Shown one piece after another: positions 23,484 to 32,376 of a stretch of DNA of 38,217 nt. A program made the position numbers and the translations under genes. How positions within the stretch are numbered: position 1 is the stretch's first letter; the number at the start of each line of letters is the position of its first letter. The stretch is from positions 1-38,217 of the forward strand of contig JAKORA010000077.1 in the NCBI GenBank assembly GCA_029778075.1, read 5' to 3'. The stretch is from Bacillota bacterium. GTDB lineage: Bacteria > Bacillota > Dethiobacteria > DTU022 > UBA8154. The notes beneath the pieces were generated by a model. It saw nothing but the letters and a program-made list of their open reading frames with translations, made no database searches and had not been told where the DNA came from.

Positions 23484-24668
23484 TTATCGGCCGAATTTTA
23501 ACCATATTTCCATATATCTCCGAAAAAGCTGCGGCAGCGATGCCCTTTTAATCTCCTGGGATACTTCCAGGTCAACTTCCTTTAACACTGTTTCCCCCTC
23601 CATAACCCGCATCTTTCCTACTTTTTCTTCCAATGATAGGGGTGCTTCAAGTCTTTCCGGAAGAACGAGCTCTGTCGTATAATGGGGCTCCTCGCCTTTT
23701 TTCACAAGCAGGCTCAAAATATCACTGGTAACAACATCCACTTCTCTCAAGGTGCCTTTTTCTACGGCAAGGCGAGCGACGACTTCCTTTTTACCTGCCA
23801 GTGGAATATTATTATAGTTGGCAAAACCATAGTTCAGGAGGTTCACTGCTTCTTCATAGCGGATGTCACTGGACGGGGCGTTAAGGACAACCGCAATAAA
23901 ACGTGTATCACCCCTCAAGGCCGAAGCCGAAATGCTGTGCCCCGACTCGTTGGTAAACCCTGTTTTAATCCCGTCGCAGCCTTGATAGCTGCGTATTAGC
24001 CTGTTGGTGTTGCTTAAATAAACTCTTTCACTTTTAATTTTACCTTCCAGGAAATTTTCATCCATCCATATCTTGCTCCAGTTAAAAAACCGGGGATACT
24101 TAACTATTTCCCTACTCAGCAAAGCGACATCATAAGCAGTGGTATAGTGGTCATCGTGATGCAGACCTGTGCAGTTAACGAAATTTGTATTTTTCATTCC
24201 CAATTCAAGGGCTCTTTTGTTCATGCGCTCCACAAAAGCTTCCTCACTGCCGGCCATATACTCCGCCACGGCTACGGCAGCATCATTGCCTGATCCCACC
24301 GTAATACCGATTAACAAGGATTCCAAATCTACTATGTCTCCCTGGCTCAGAAACAATGTCGAACCCCCGAAAGAGGCGGCATTCCCTGAAACGGGCACTT
24401 CGTCCTTAAGATCAATTTCACCTCTTTCCAGGGCCTCCAGGGCCAGTAACAATGTCATTATTTTAGTGACACTGGCAGGAAAAAGCTTTTCGTGCTCGTT
24501 ATGTGCAAAAATGATTTCTCCCGTATGCGCTTCCATGAGCAGGGCCGCCCTGGATTGTATCGTTTGATCATAGGCCTGAGCTTGATTAACTGAAGGACAG
24601 AGGCAAAGGCAAAAAATAAGTGTAAAGGAGATTATTAGACAGAACAAGCGCGAATTCTTGGTTTTCAT
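23484..24668 (-). CDS. dacF: D-alanyl-D-alanine carboxypeptidase DacF
   Basis: DacF is a low-molecular-weight penicillin-binding protein that removes terminal D-Ala from forespore-side peptidoglycan. The 394-residue protein has a signal peptide (about 1-32), SxxK as SVTK at 66-69, SGN at 126-128 and KTG at 235-237, then a C-terminal beta domain and a short amphipathic helix near the end. The SD GGAGGG is strong. It stands directly before spoIIAA, as in Bacillus, but a terminator separates them here, so the sigF operon relies on its own promoter. It is a paralogue of dacB in this window. Confidence 0.94.
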   Translation of the reverse strand: MKTKNSRLFCLIISFTLIFCLCLCPSVNQAQAYDQTIQSRAALLMEAHTGEIIFAHNEHEKLFPASVTKIMTLLLALEALERGEIDLKDEVPVSGNAASFGGSTLFLSQGDIVDLESLLIGITVGSGNDAAVAVAEYMAGSEEAFVERMNKRALELGMKNTNFVNCTGLHHDDHYTTAYDVALLSREIVKYPRFFNWSKIWMDENFLEGKIKSERVYLSNTNRLIRSYQGCDGIKTGFTNESGHSISASALRGDTRFIAVVLNAPSSDIRYEEAVNLLNYGFANYNNIPLAGKKEVVARLAVEKGTLREVDVVTSDILSLLVKKGEEPHYTTELVLPERLEAPLSLEEKVGKMRVMEGETVLKEVDLEVSQEIKRASLPQLFRRYMEIWLKFGR

Positions 24669-24714
24669 GTTAATCCCTCCTGTCTTTATTTTCCCCAGCG
24701 CAAATAAAATGATT

Positions 24715-24747
24715 CAAAAAAGCCCTACTTCTTTTTTCAGCAGGGCT
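24715..24747 (-). terminator. Terminator after pdp
   Basis: AGCCCT and AGGGCT form the stem base, with a partly paired A-rich loop, and the minus strand continues into six T residues. It ends the xerD-deoB-pdp transcript before dacF. Confidence 0.7.
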
Positions 24748-24798
24748 CAAGGCAATCGTTTCGCAGGTTGCGTAATAAAGATCAAGGAGTTAACATAA

Positions 24799-26115
24799 CT
24801 AGCTGGGGAACGGTGGGATTACACCATAAACAAGAGGTAGTGGTTCGGGTGCCTCTTCAGCGATGGTGAAGGTGCCGGCAAGCTCATTTAAAGCTGAATT
24901 AAGCAGCTCTTCGTTATTGGCATGAATATAAGCCAGGATATCATCCTCGGACACCATATCACCAATTTTATGGTTCAAGACGATCCCGACAGAAAAGTCT
25001 ATCGCTTGATTTTTAACAAAACGGCCGGCTCCCAGGATGGTAGCCGCAATGCCAACCTTCCTCGCATCAATTTCATGGAGGTACCCGGATTTGGAAGCTT
25101 TAATTGTTTTAATTATTTTAGCCTCGGGCAGAAGAGCCGGATCTTCCAGACAGGAGACATCGCCCCCCTGCGAATGTACAAATTGTTTAAACTTTTCCAG
25201 CGCTGCACCGTTTTTCAGTAACCTTGAAAGGACTTCCTGCCCTTCTTCAGGATTTCTTACCTTACCGGCGAGAGCCAGCAAGTAGCCGCCTAAAAGAATG
25301 CTTAAATACTCTACATCCGCAGGCCCTTCTCCTCTAAGAACAGCCAGAGCTTCTTTTAACTCCAGGGCATTTCCAACAGCCAGTCCAAGAGGCTGGTTCA
25401 TATCGGTAACCACCGAAACCACGCGCCGGTCAATTTCTTTGCCGATGCGAACCATTGTTTCCGCAAGGTGAAAAGCTTCATCCCTGTTCTGTAAAAAGGC
25501 TCCCTTTCCCATCTTAACATCCAGCAGAATCGCGCCGGCCCCGGCAGCAATTTTCTTTGACATTATGGAGGCTGCTATTAACGAGATATTTTCCACCGTT
25601 CCAGTTACATCTCTTAACGCATACAGCTTCCCGTCAGCCGGAGTTAGTCTTTCCGTTTGCGCCATAATGGCCAGATTATTTTCACGGACTAGCTCCATGA
25701 ACTTCTCCACCGGCAGCCGGGCACTAAATCCGGGTATGCTTTCCAGCTTATCAATCGTGCCTCCTGTAAAGCCAAGCCCCCTTCCCGCAATCTTGGCCAT
25801 TGGGACTCCGGCTGCTGCCACCAGTGGAGCCAGGACGAGGGTTACTTTGTCACCGACCCCCCCGCTGCTGTGTTTATCTGCCACGACCGAGCCAAGGGAA
25901 GAAAAATCGATCATCTCACCCGACTTTGCCAGCGCAGTGGTAAGAGCGGTAGTTTCTTTGGCATTTAAACCCTGAAAATAAACGGCCATTAAAAAAGCCG
26001 ACATCTGGTAGTCAGGTATATTATCCCTGGTAAATTCGCTAATCAGGAATTCTATTTCTTCTGCAGTAAGATTTTCGCCGTCTCTTTTTTTTATGATTAA
26101 ATCGAGTACTCTCAT
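24799..26115 (-). CDS. pdp: Pyrimidine-nucleoside phosphorylase
   Basis: Pdp cleaves uridine, thymidine or deoxyuridine with phosphate to give the base and (deoxy)ribose-1-phosphate. The 438-residue protein has KHSSGGVGDK at 81-90 (phosphate binding), GRGLGFTGGTIDKLESIPGF at 111-130 and SLIAASIMSKKIAAGA near 180-195, which fix it in the DeoA/Pdp family. Length is typical. Its ATG overlaps the deoB stop (ATGA), so the two are translationally coupled and form a salvage pair: phosphorolysis then isomerisation of the sugar phosphate. Confidence 0.95.
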   Translation of the reverse strand: MRVLDLIIKKRDGENLTAEEIEFLISEFTRDNIPDYQMSAFLMAVYFQGLNAKETTALTTALAKSGEMIDFSSLGSVVADKHSSGGVGDKVTLVLAPLVAAAGVPMAKIAGRGLGFTGGTIDKLESIPGFSARLPVEKFMELVRENNLAIMAQTERLTPADGKLYALRDVTGTVENISLIAASIMSKKIAAGAGAILLDVKMGKGAFLQNRDEAFHLAETMVRIGKEIDRRVVSVVTDMNQPLGLAVGNALELKEALAVLRGEGPADVEYLSILLGGYLLALAGKVRNPEEGQEVLSRLLKNGAALEKFKQFVHSQGGDVSCLEDPALLPEAKIIKTIKASKSGYLHEIDARKVGIAATILGAGRFVKNQAIDFSVGIVLNHKIGDMVSEDDILAYIHANNEELLNSALNELAGTFTIAEEAPEPLPLVYGVIPPFPS

Positions 26116-27296
26116 TGAATTATCCCCTTACATATATTTTTAGCGAAGCTCTGGCCGTGTAGCCTTCCTTTACAACCCAAAACATCTAACACCGTGGCCG
26201 AAAGGTCCGCAAAGCTCTCCCTTATTCCCAAATCGCAGGGAAGGATTTTTTCACTATAGATAAGTAGCGGCACATATTCCCTGGTATGATCTGTCCCTTT
26301 AAAAGTCGGGTCACAGCCGTGGTCGGCCGTAATAGCCAACATATCTTCTTTTCTTAAAAGCTTTAAGGCTCTTCCCAAAAAAAGGTCAAAATCCTCCAGC
26401 GCCCTGGCATAACCATCCACTTCGTTCCTATGGCCGTAAAGCATGTCAAAATCAATGAAATTAGCCCAGAAAAGGCCTTGGAAATTACTCTCTAGGGCGG
26501 TGATAACCGCATCCATCGTGCTTCTGTTATCTGTAGCGGGCAGATGACGGGTAATGCCTTTTCCGGCAAAGATATCTTTAACTTTCCCAGCAACCCATAC
26601 CTCGTAATTGTTTTCTTTAACCAGATCCAGGAGGGTTACACCGGGAGGCGGAAGGGAGAAATCCTTTCTCCCCTTGGTACGATAAAAACTGCCCGGTTTG
26701 CCTCTAAAAGGCCTGGCAATAACTCTTGCTACGGCATGTTTGCCTACCAGTATTTTCCGGCGCGCCTCCTCACACCATCTGTACAGGACCTCCAGGGGAA
26801 CAATCTCTTCGTGCGCGGCTACCTGGAATACGCTGTCCGCAGAAGTATAGACAATCGGAAACCCTGTTTTTAAATGCTCCTCTCCCATTTTTTTTATTAT
26901 TTCCGTACCTGAAAAAGGAATGTTGCCCAGAGTTTTGCGGCCGATCAACCTCTCAAATTCCGTTATTATTTCCCTGGGAAACCCCTTGGGATAAAGAGGA
27001 AAGGGCTTGGACACCGGCAACCCTGCCAGCTCCCAGTGGCCTGTGGTAGTATCTTTCCCCGGTGAGAGCTCGGCCATTTTGCCATAAGCCCCCTGTGGCC
27101 TTTTACCGCCGTTTTCTTTCTCCATGGCAAGTATCTTTCCAAGGCCCAGCTCAAAAAGGTTTGGCAGGTACAGGTTCTTTTTTAAAATAACATGGCCCAG
27201 GGTGTTGCTTCCCTGATCCCCGAACAAGTCAGCATCCGGTAAAGCCCCCACACCTGCGCCATCCAAAACAATGATAAAAAATCTTTTAATTAGAAT
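26112..27296 (-). CDS. deoB: Phosphopentomutase, probable ATT start
   Basis: DeoB interconverts (deoxy)ribose-1- and 5-phosphates. The family starts M-K-R-x-x-x-x-V-L-D, the Asp being a metal ligand. Here the only conventional start (TTG 27266) falls on that Leu, so it would delete the first beta strand. The frame reads upstream as IKRFFIIVLDGAGVG, stops at a TAA, and contains no ATG, GTG or TTG. An ATT at 27296, six bases after AAGGGGGGAG, is the best-placed initiator (394 residues); ATT 27290 aligns best with the family. Other landmarks are GSNTLGH, the phosphorylated Thr region PGKDTTTGHWE and ITADHGCDPTFKGTDHTRE. It overlaps pdp by four bases and starts 18 bases after xerD. Confidence 0.93.
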   Translation of the reverse strand: MLIKRFFIIVLDGAGVGALPDADLFGDQGSNTLGHVILKKNLYLPNLFELGLGKILAMEKENGGKRPQGAYGKMAELSPGKDTTTGHWELAGLPVSKPFPLYPKGFPREIITEFERLIGRKTLGNIPFSGTEIIKKMGEEHLKTGFPIVYTSADSVFQVAAHEEIVPLEVLYRWCEEARRKILVGKHAVARVIARPFRGKPGSFYRTKGRKDFSLPPPGVTLLDLVKENNYEVWVAGKVKDIFAGKGITRHLPATDNRSTMDAVITALESNFQGLFWANFIDFDMLYGHRNEVDGYARALEDFDLFLGRALKLLRKEDMLAITADHGCDPTFKGTDHTREYVPLLIYSEKILPCDLGIRESFADLSATVLDVLGCKGRLHGQSFAKNICKGIIQ

Positions 27297-27314
27297 TGTA
27301 GTCTCCCCCCTTAC

Positions 27315-28202
27315 TTAAGCCCGCGGGTGTGTCTGATCATAAATTTCCTTGATTTTACGCCTGGTTATCTGAGTATAAATTTGGGTTGTAGAGATATCCG
27401 CATGGCCCAGCATCTCCTGGACCGAACGGAGGTCTGCGCCGTTTTCCAGCAAATGTGTGGCAAAAGAATGGCGCAGGGTATGGGGGGTAATCTCCGTACT
27501 TATACCGGCTTTAAGGGCATATTTTTTTAATATTTTCCAGAAGCCCTGCCTGGTTAATCTTTTCCCGTGCTGGTTTATAAAAAGAGCCTTTTCATCTTTT
27601 TGCTTTATTAACTTATTCCTGCCGTACTGAAGGTAATCTTGAAGGCTTTTGATGGCCACGGAGCCCAATGGTATCATTCTTTCCTTGTTCCCTTTTCCGT
27701 CGCACCTTAAAAAGCCCATTTTAATATTCACGTTGTTTAAACTCAATGAAACCAGTTCAGAAACCCTTATACCTGTGGCATATAACAGCTCCAGCATCGC
27801 TTTGTCCCGCAAACCAATAGCTTCCCCGGTCTTCGGTTGTTCCAGCAGCCGCTCCATATCCTTAAAAGAAAGAACCCTGGGAAGCTTTTTTTCGGTCCGT
27901 GGAGATTCCAGCTCTGCCGCAGGATTTTCTTGAATAATCTGTTCTCTCAGTAGAAAATTGTAAAAAGAGCGGATAGAAGCCAGATTTCTGGTTAAAGTAG
28001 AAGGGGCCAGGCCTTTTTCTTGCTGTTCCAGTAGAAACTGTGAGATATGCGTCCTGGAAACCTCATGGAAATCCTTAATATTATGCTTTTTTAAAAACTG
28101 CAAAAATTTTTTCAAATCCCTTTGGTATGAATCCAGCGTATTGTCGGCAAGACCTCTTTCTACTGAAAGGTAATAGATAAAATCCTTTAAAATCCTCTCC
28201 AT
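27315..28202 (-). CDS. xerD: Tyrosine recombinase XerD
   Basis: XerD resolves chromosome dimers at dif with XerC. The 295-residue protein has the core-binding domain (about 1-90) and the catalytic residues R146 (ATGIRVSEL), K170 (GKGNKERMIPLG), H241 and R244 (HTLRHSFATHLL), H267 (LGHADISTTQ) and Y276 (IYTQI). Length and motifs are those of the housekeeping enzyme, not of an integrase. Its position before deoB is the same as in Bacillus, so there is no reason to suspect a mobile element. The SD AAAGGGG lies about ten bases before ATG 28202. Confidence 0.95.
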   Translation of the reverse strand: MERILKDFIYYLSVERGLADNTLDSYQRDLKKFLQFLKKHNIKDFHEVSRTHISQFLLEQQEKGLAPSTLTRNLASIRSFYNFLLREQIIQENPAAELESPRTEKKLPRVLSFKDMERLLEQPKTGEAIGLRDKAMLELLYATGIRVSELVSLSLNNVNIKMGFLRCDGKGNKERMIPLGSVAIKSLQDYLQYGRNKLIKQKDEKALFINQHGKRLTRQGFWKILKKYALKAGISTEITPHTLRHSFATHLLENGADLRSVQEMLGHADISTTQIYTQITRRKIKEIYDQTHPRA

Positions 28203-28312
28203 CCAGCACTATCCCCTTTAACTAAAATCCAGCAATTCTTATAACTTATTCCACATGCTCGTTTAAAATCCTTTTTTAAAAAAAAATATCTCTAATTAAT
28301 TGGCTTGCGGGT

Positions 28313-28957
28313 TTAGATAACTGCAGCAGCCAGGCGCATAAAGACGGGAGTTATATAAGCTTCCACGAACGCGCCAAATAAGATCAAAATAAAAATTAAA
28401 GCCATAAAATAGCAGTAATCGCGGTAATATTTACTCCTATTTATACGCCTCTTGCCCAGCCGATCTTTAAATTTTAATAGCGACAGGGTTAAAGCCGCAG
28501 CAGTTGCCAGGATATAAGCCGGAACCAGAAACAGATTGTGAGGTAAAAGGGCTGCCAGGCAAAAGACCATACCTTTTAAAGAAGAACGGGAAACGATGAA
28601 GGCAACGGTGAAACCCAGGGCAAAACCTTTTGCGGCTACGGCAGCCAGCACCAGAGGAAAACCCATCCATAAAAAGCCCAGTACCCAGACGATAATGATG
28701 AACAAAGTATTCTTCTGCAAGGAAGACTTCAAGAGTGCCAGCGGCGCTAAAACTTCATTGGTGCCGATTTTTATTTCTTCCAGAAAACCAGATACGGCCG
28801 TGCCGAGCTCTACCAGTTGTTTTTCATCTAAAAATCTTACTACAATTGCCCCTGAGACAAGACCGCCCAAAAAAAAGATAATTACAACTGTATATATGCC
28901 CGAATTTTCCCTGATATATTCCAGAAAAGCCCTGCGCAGCCTTTTAAACATATTCAT
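28313..28957 (-). CDS. spoIIM: Stage II sporulation protein M
   Basis: SpoIIM is the membrane scaffold that recruits SpoIID and SpoIIP to the sporulation septum for engulfment. The 214-residue protein is polytopic (about five helices) and has the family features: an N-terminal basic stretch (FKRLRRAFLEYIRENSGIY), IIFFLGGLVSGAIVV, LAAVAAKGFALGF near 105-118 and LPHNLFLVPAYILA near 138-151. It is placed before xerD, as in Bacillus, separated by 110 bases in which I find no clear terminator or promoter. Confidence 0.94.
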   Translation of the reverse strand: MNMFKRLRRAFLEYIRENSGIYTVVIIFFLGGLVSGAIVVRFLDEKQLVELGTAVSGFLEEIKIGTNEVLAPLALLKSSLQKNTLFIIIVWVLGFLWMGFPLVLAAVAAKGFALGFTVAFIVSRSSLKGMVFCLAALLPHNLFLVPAYILATAAALTLSLLKFKDRLGKRRINRSKYYRDYCYFMALIFILILFGAFVEAYITPVFMRLAAAVI

Positions 28958-29035
28958 AACCTCTTTGCAGGTTGTCCTTTTAATGATAGATATGTTTCCC
29001 TGAAGGTGAATATGTTTTTTGCCGCTGTAAAAAAA

Positions 29036-30121
29036 TTAATTCCAGGCAAGGAGTTTTTCCGTAAAACAGGCCGCTGCTGCTACTGCAGCAAAAAAGGCGG
29101 GATCTTGCTTAACCCCCCTTCCCATCGTGTTAAAGGTATAGTTCTCCCCACGGTAAAAAGTGATATTTTTGGGTTTCTTAATCACGATTATCCTATGCTT
29201 TTCCAGAAGCCCTGCGCTTTTAAGCTGCCTGTAAAGCAAAAGCATCTTGTCCCTGCCGAGGAGAGGCAGCGGAATACAGGCTCTTTGTGAAGCGATTTCA
29301 CTCAGGGCGGTTATAGTATGATGGCTCAATCCAAAATGCCTGGTTCGCAAATCACCGAAGCTGATTCTGGGGATAACTATGGGAACGCCCTGCATTTTCC
29401 GCACACGATCAATATGCTCACCCTGTTCGATGCCACTGTAACCGTAACGGGTGGAGGTGCCGACAACTCCCGGCCCCGGGGCAAGGAGAACAACATCAGC
29501 CTTCAACTCCTCCCTGGCGGCCATCAAAGCAGTATATATGTTGACCGTTTCCAGATCGCCGCCGAAAGCATGGCCGCAGGTTATAGTCCCTTCCAGTAAA
29601 GAATCGCGTTTTAAACGGAAAACAGCATCGCTCAGGTAAATTGGCAAAGCAGCACTGTCGGTCATTATGTAGACAATTTTCACATCAGGCTGCAATTTCT
29701 TCATGGCCAGGATAAAGGGTGCCACCATACTATGCAGCTCACCGATAACAACAGGCAGGCCTTTTAACCCTTCATACCTGCTCCGTGCCAGGGCAGATCC
29801 CCTACTATCTAAAAGCTCTTCGTAGACCTGGACTTTGCACTGCAGGGGTGTATATCTTAATTTCATGATATGGCCGCCGGGCCTCAAGGGCAGCTCTTTT
29901 AATGCATAATTGGCCATTACAAAGTGATACCCGCCGCTTCCCAGGCCAAGGTTAACAGCGGTGGTATTTAATAACACGCAGTGCCCCGGTAAAGCTGTGC
30001 CGGTAAGAAAGGAATAGTTCAGGGCTTTTTCTTTTTTGTCACCTACCTTTACTTCCAGGCACTGGATTCCCTCTCTCGACCAAATAATCTTTTCTACCAT
30101 TCCAGTTTCAGCACTGATCAC
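29036..30121 (-). CDS. DUF3866 family protein
   Basis: This 361-residue soluble protein has no signal peptide. It has an N-terminal beta region (VEKIIWSREGIQCLEVKVGD, GHCVLLNTTAVNLGLGSGGYHFV) and an alpha/beta core with VVIGELHSMVAP (about 125-136), YIMTDSAALPI, GHAFGGDLETVNIYTAL (about 183-199) and LAPGPGVVGTSTRYG. These are the landmarks of DUF3866, known in Firmicutes and actinobacteria without assigned function. The mix of conserved His, Asp and Gly motifs suggests an enzyme, but I cannot name a reaction. It overlaps the glycosyltransferase gene before it by 14 bases, so they are co-translated. Confidence 0.8.
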   Translation of the reverse strand: MISAETGMVEKIIWSREGIQCLEVKVGDKKEKALNYSFLTGTALPGHCVLLNTTAVNLGLGSGGYHFVMANYALKELPLRPGGHIMKLRYTPLQCKVQVYEELLDSRGSALARSRYEGLKGLPVVIGELHSMVAPFILAMKKLQPDVKIVYIMTDSAALPIYLSDAVFRLKRDSLLEGTITCGHAFGGDLETVNIYTALMAAREELKADVVLLAPGPGVVGTSTRYGYSGIEQGEHIDRVRKMQGVPIVIPRISFGDLRTRHFGLSHHTITALSEIASQRACIPLPLLGRDKMLLLYRQLKSAGLLEKHRIIVIKKPKNITFYRGENYTFNTMGRGVKQDPAFFAAVAAAACFTEKLLAWN

Positions 30122-30947
30122 TCTTATCTTCCTCTTTCAGGGCCTCGAAATGAAACAGCTTCTTACTTTCCATAAGCTTATTCAGGGAGAATTTTTCACA
30201 GTAGCAATGTACAATTATCAGGGCAATATTGAATAAAATAATTTGCTCCATTGTAAGTCTTAAGGCCAGGGGGAAGCCGAGTGCGCCTCCCAGCAGGTAG
30301 GCGCCGGTATCCCCCAGCATGATTCGCCTTGCGAACTCTTGCCACAGGTAAATAAACAGTGCGCTCCACAAGGGAAATAATATAAACAACAGTTCCTGGA
30401 AGATGAGCATGGAAACCAGCGAAAAAAATATAAATACCCCGGCAGCTCTGGCAGGCCTTGTATCCAGGAGGTTGAAAAAGTTGGAAAACAAGGAGAGAAA
30501 GATTCCCTTTGCAACCCATTCAATCCAGCCTCCCCCGCCCGCAAGTGCCGAGGCCGAAGTCCCCAGCAAAAAACCGCCGGCAGCTTTAAAGAGGCCGGTG
30601 GTGACTACTCTCTTTTCCCATAACGCTTTGCAATGTCCCCGAAAACCCTTACATTTTTTGTCTCCTCGGAAGTCGTCCAACAGTCCCAGAAAGGTAATCC
30701 CTGTTACGTAAAAAAACATAACCCGGAGTGGTAAAAGCTCCACACCAGGATAAAAATAGTAAAGCGGATATACAGGGAGTAAAGCCAGCCATAAAATTAC
30801 ACCACCGGCTGTGGCCACTCTTTTTCCCTGGTAGTTGCTTACAGTATAATTCTTTCCTTCCTGCAGCTTAATATAAAAAGGAGCCAGTACATAGGTCATG
30901 GTTACCGGAATTAAAACCAGCATAAAAGACAGCAAAATATTTTGCAC
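30108..30947 (-). CDS. MraY/WecA-like glycosyl-1-phosphate transferase, divergent
   Basis: Family-4 transferases move a sugar-1-phosphate from a UDP-sugar to polyprenyl phosphate in the membrane. The 279-residue protein has many helices and keeps family landmarks: NYQGKRVATAGG at 38-49, LDD at 90-92, NFFNLLD at 156-162 and LGDTGAYLLGG at 211-221. The usual Gly after NLxD is replaced (DTRPAR), and the C-terminal HxH loop of MraY is not obvious. It is shorter than MraY (about 320), so it is a divergent, perhaps specialised member. It sits between the GT2 gene and DUF3866 in a tight group with steA and steB; a role in a minor envelope polymer is plausible. Confidence 0.75.
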   Translation of the reverse strand: MQNILLSFMLVLIPVTMTYVLAPFYIKLQEGKNYTVSNYQGKRVATAGGVILWLALLPVYPLYYFYPGVELLPLRVMFFYVTGITFLGLLDDFRGDKKCKGFRGHCKALWEKRVVTTGLFKAAGGFLLGTSASALAGGGGWIEWVAKGIFLSLFSNFFNLLDTRPARAAGVFIFFSLVSMLIFQELLFILFPLWSALFIYLWQEFARRIMLGDTGAYLLGGALGFPLALRLTMEQIILFNIALIIVHCYCEKFSLNKLMESKKLFHFEALKEEDKSDQC

Positions 30948-30961
30948 CGCTTTCCGCCCTT

Positions 30962-31621
30962 TTAATATTGTTTTTTCAAAAATAATTTAACGAGGTCGTA
31001 AAGCTGCTCTCCCCTGTGCATAAACGATGCATAGTCGTTACCCCAAACGCGGTGGTTCATCTCCAGCGGTATTTCTATAACTCTGAACCCTTTTTTCAGA
31101 CTTTCAATGGTAAGGGCCACTTCAGCAGCAAAACCTTCTGCGCGGAAATTTAACGAGTCCCATAGGACCCTTTTTAAAACACGCTGTCCGGAAAGAGGGG
31201 TTTTCATTCTTTGTCCCGTATAATAACGGATTCCCCAGTAAGCAAGAGCTCTCACCAGGCCCAGCCCGGTCTTTCGTTTGGCACCAAAAGAAGCTATCGC
31301 CATATCCGCTTGGTCAGCAGCGATACAAGAAATAAGTTTGCGAAATTGCAGCGCCGTTTCGCAGAGGTCAGCGTCAACAAAAGCCAGGACATCTCCTCGC
31401 GCCAGGGCGGCTCCCTCACGTAAGGCATGGCTCTTGCCCCTGTTGGCAGAAAAACGGCATACAGTAGCTCCGGCGTTCCAGGCTTCCAGATAAGTCCCGT
31501 CCGTAGAGCCGTCGTCAACTACAATAATCTCGTTGATTTCCGGAAGTTCGCGTAGAGCCAGAACAGTTTTACCTACCCATCCTTCTTCGTTATAGGCGGG
31601 GATAATGGCTGAAACCTGCAT
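30962..31621 (-). CDS. GT2 family glycosyltransferase
   Basis: This is a GT-A fold transferase of 219 residues. It starts VSAIIPAYNEEGWVGKTV and has IIVVDDGSTDGT at 32-43, NRGKSHALREG at 60-70 and the metal-binding DADL at 83-86. It resembles polyprenyl-phosphate sugar transferases (dolichyl-phosphate mannose synthase-like) but has no membrane helix of its own. It begins directly at the steB stop and precedes the MraY-like gene, so sugar transfer to a lipid carrier together with that protein is a reasonable guess. Donor and acceptor are unknown. Confidence 0.88.
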   Translation of the reverse strand: MQVSAIIPAYNEEGWVGKTVLALRELPEINEIIVVDDGSTDGTYLEAWNAGATVCRFSANRGKSHALREGAALARGDVLAFVDADLCETALQFRKLISCIAADQADMAIASFGAKRKTGLGLVRALAYWGIRYYTGQRMKTPLSGQRVLKRVLWDSLNFRAEGFAAEVALTIESLKKGFRVIEIPLEMNHRVWGNDYASFMHRGEQLYDLVKLFLKKQY

Positions 31622-32275
31622 TTACCAGCCTCCCACATTCCGGAGGTGCTCCTGTATCAACTCCAGGAGCTTTACTTTATTGTAAAATTTTTCGATCCTG
31701 TTGACTGTCGGGAAGGACAGATTGTCGCCTGTTACATTAAGCGCTATTTCTTCATCTAAGTCCTCTGTTACCCTGATAATTAACATCCCCTGCTGCTGTA
31801 TATTTTCTAAAACAGCCGTTAAATACTCATCCGGATTACCGGGGCCTGACAGAATATATATTTCAATGTCCTCCTGGATAAAAAAGGGGACTTCCCGGCT
31901 TGCCTCCGTGTAAACAAATATTTGATAAGCAGAGCCGCTATCAATCAAAAAATTTTCCAGCCCTGTTCCTATTCCTTCCAGAGCGATAACTTTGATGACT
32001 ACATCTTGCAGTTTATTCTCGATTAATAATGAATTAAGATATTTCTCTTCCAGCGACTCCCAGAGCAAAAGCTCCTCTTGCAGCCTGGAAAAAGAGGCAA
32101 ATTGATTATTTATTTCCTCCTTGTAATGCATGATTTCACCCTTCAATTCCTCAATAAAGGCAAGCTGGTGCAGGACAAGTGCTTTCTCACCCATGGAAGC
32201 TCCGATGAGGATCCCTATACCCAGCGCCCAAAAAACAGCAATTAAAGATATAATCTGGTTTTGTTGCTGGTCCAT
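31622..32275 (-). CDS. SteB/MctB-like membrane-anchored protein
   Basis: Annotated in many genomes as copper transporter MctB after the mycobacterial Rv1698, this family is called SteB in corynebacteria, where it acts with SteA in cell separation. The 217-residue protein has a membrane helix at about 8-26 (LIAVFWALGIGILIGASM), a coiled-coil stretch at about 35-85 rich in Glu and Leu, and a C-terminal alpha/beta domain with LSGPGNPDEYL near 137-147. No Cys/Met/His copper motif is evident, so a transport role is doubtful here. It follows steA by about 100 bases and abuts the GT2 gene. Confidence 0.75.
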   Translation of the reverse strand: MDQQQNQIISLIAVFWALGIGILIGASMGEKALVLHQLAFIEELKGEIMHYKEEINNQFASFSRLQEELLLWESLEEKYLNSLLIENKLQDVVIKVIALEGIGTGLENFLIDSGSAYQIFVYTEASREVPFFIQEDIEIYILSGPGNPDEYLTAVLENIQQQGMLIIRVTEDLDEEIALNVTGDNLSFPTVNRIEKFYNKVKLLELIQEHLRNVGGW

Positions 32276-32376
32276 TGCTGTGATACCTGCCTTATTAAAT
32301 TAACCGTGATCAGCAGCTTCCGCCTAAGGTCCCAGGCCGGGATGATGGCCATGCTTGAGCAGCCTTTTTAAATCAA

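Noticed and set aside
27315-28202. Tyrosine recombinase as sign of an integrated element
   Set aside because: It is the housekeeping XerD in its conserved place before deoB, with no attachment repeats or phage genes nearby.
32290-32376. A small minus-strand frame between steA and steB
   Set aside because: It has no SD, runs into steB out of frame and shows no conserved pattern.
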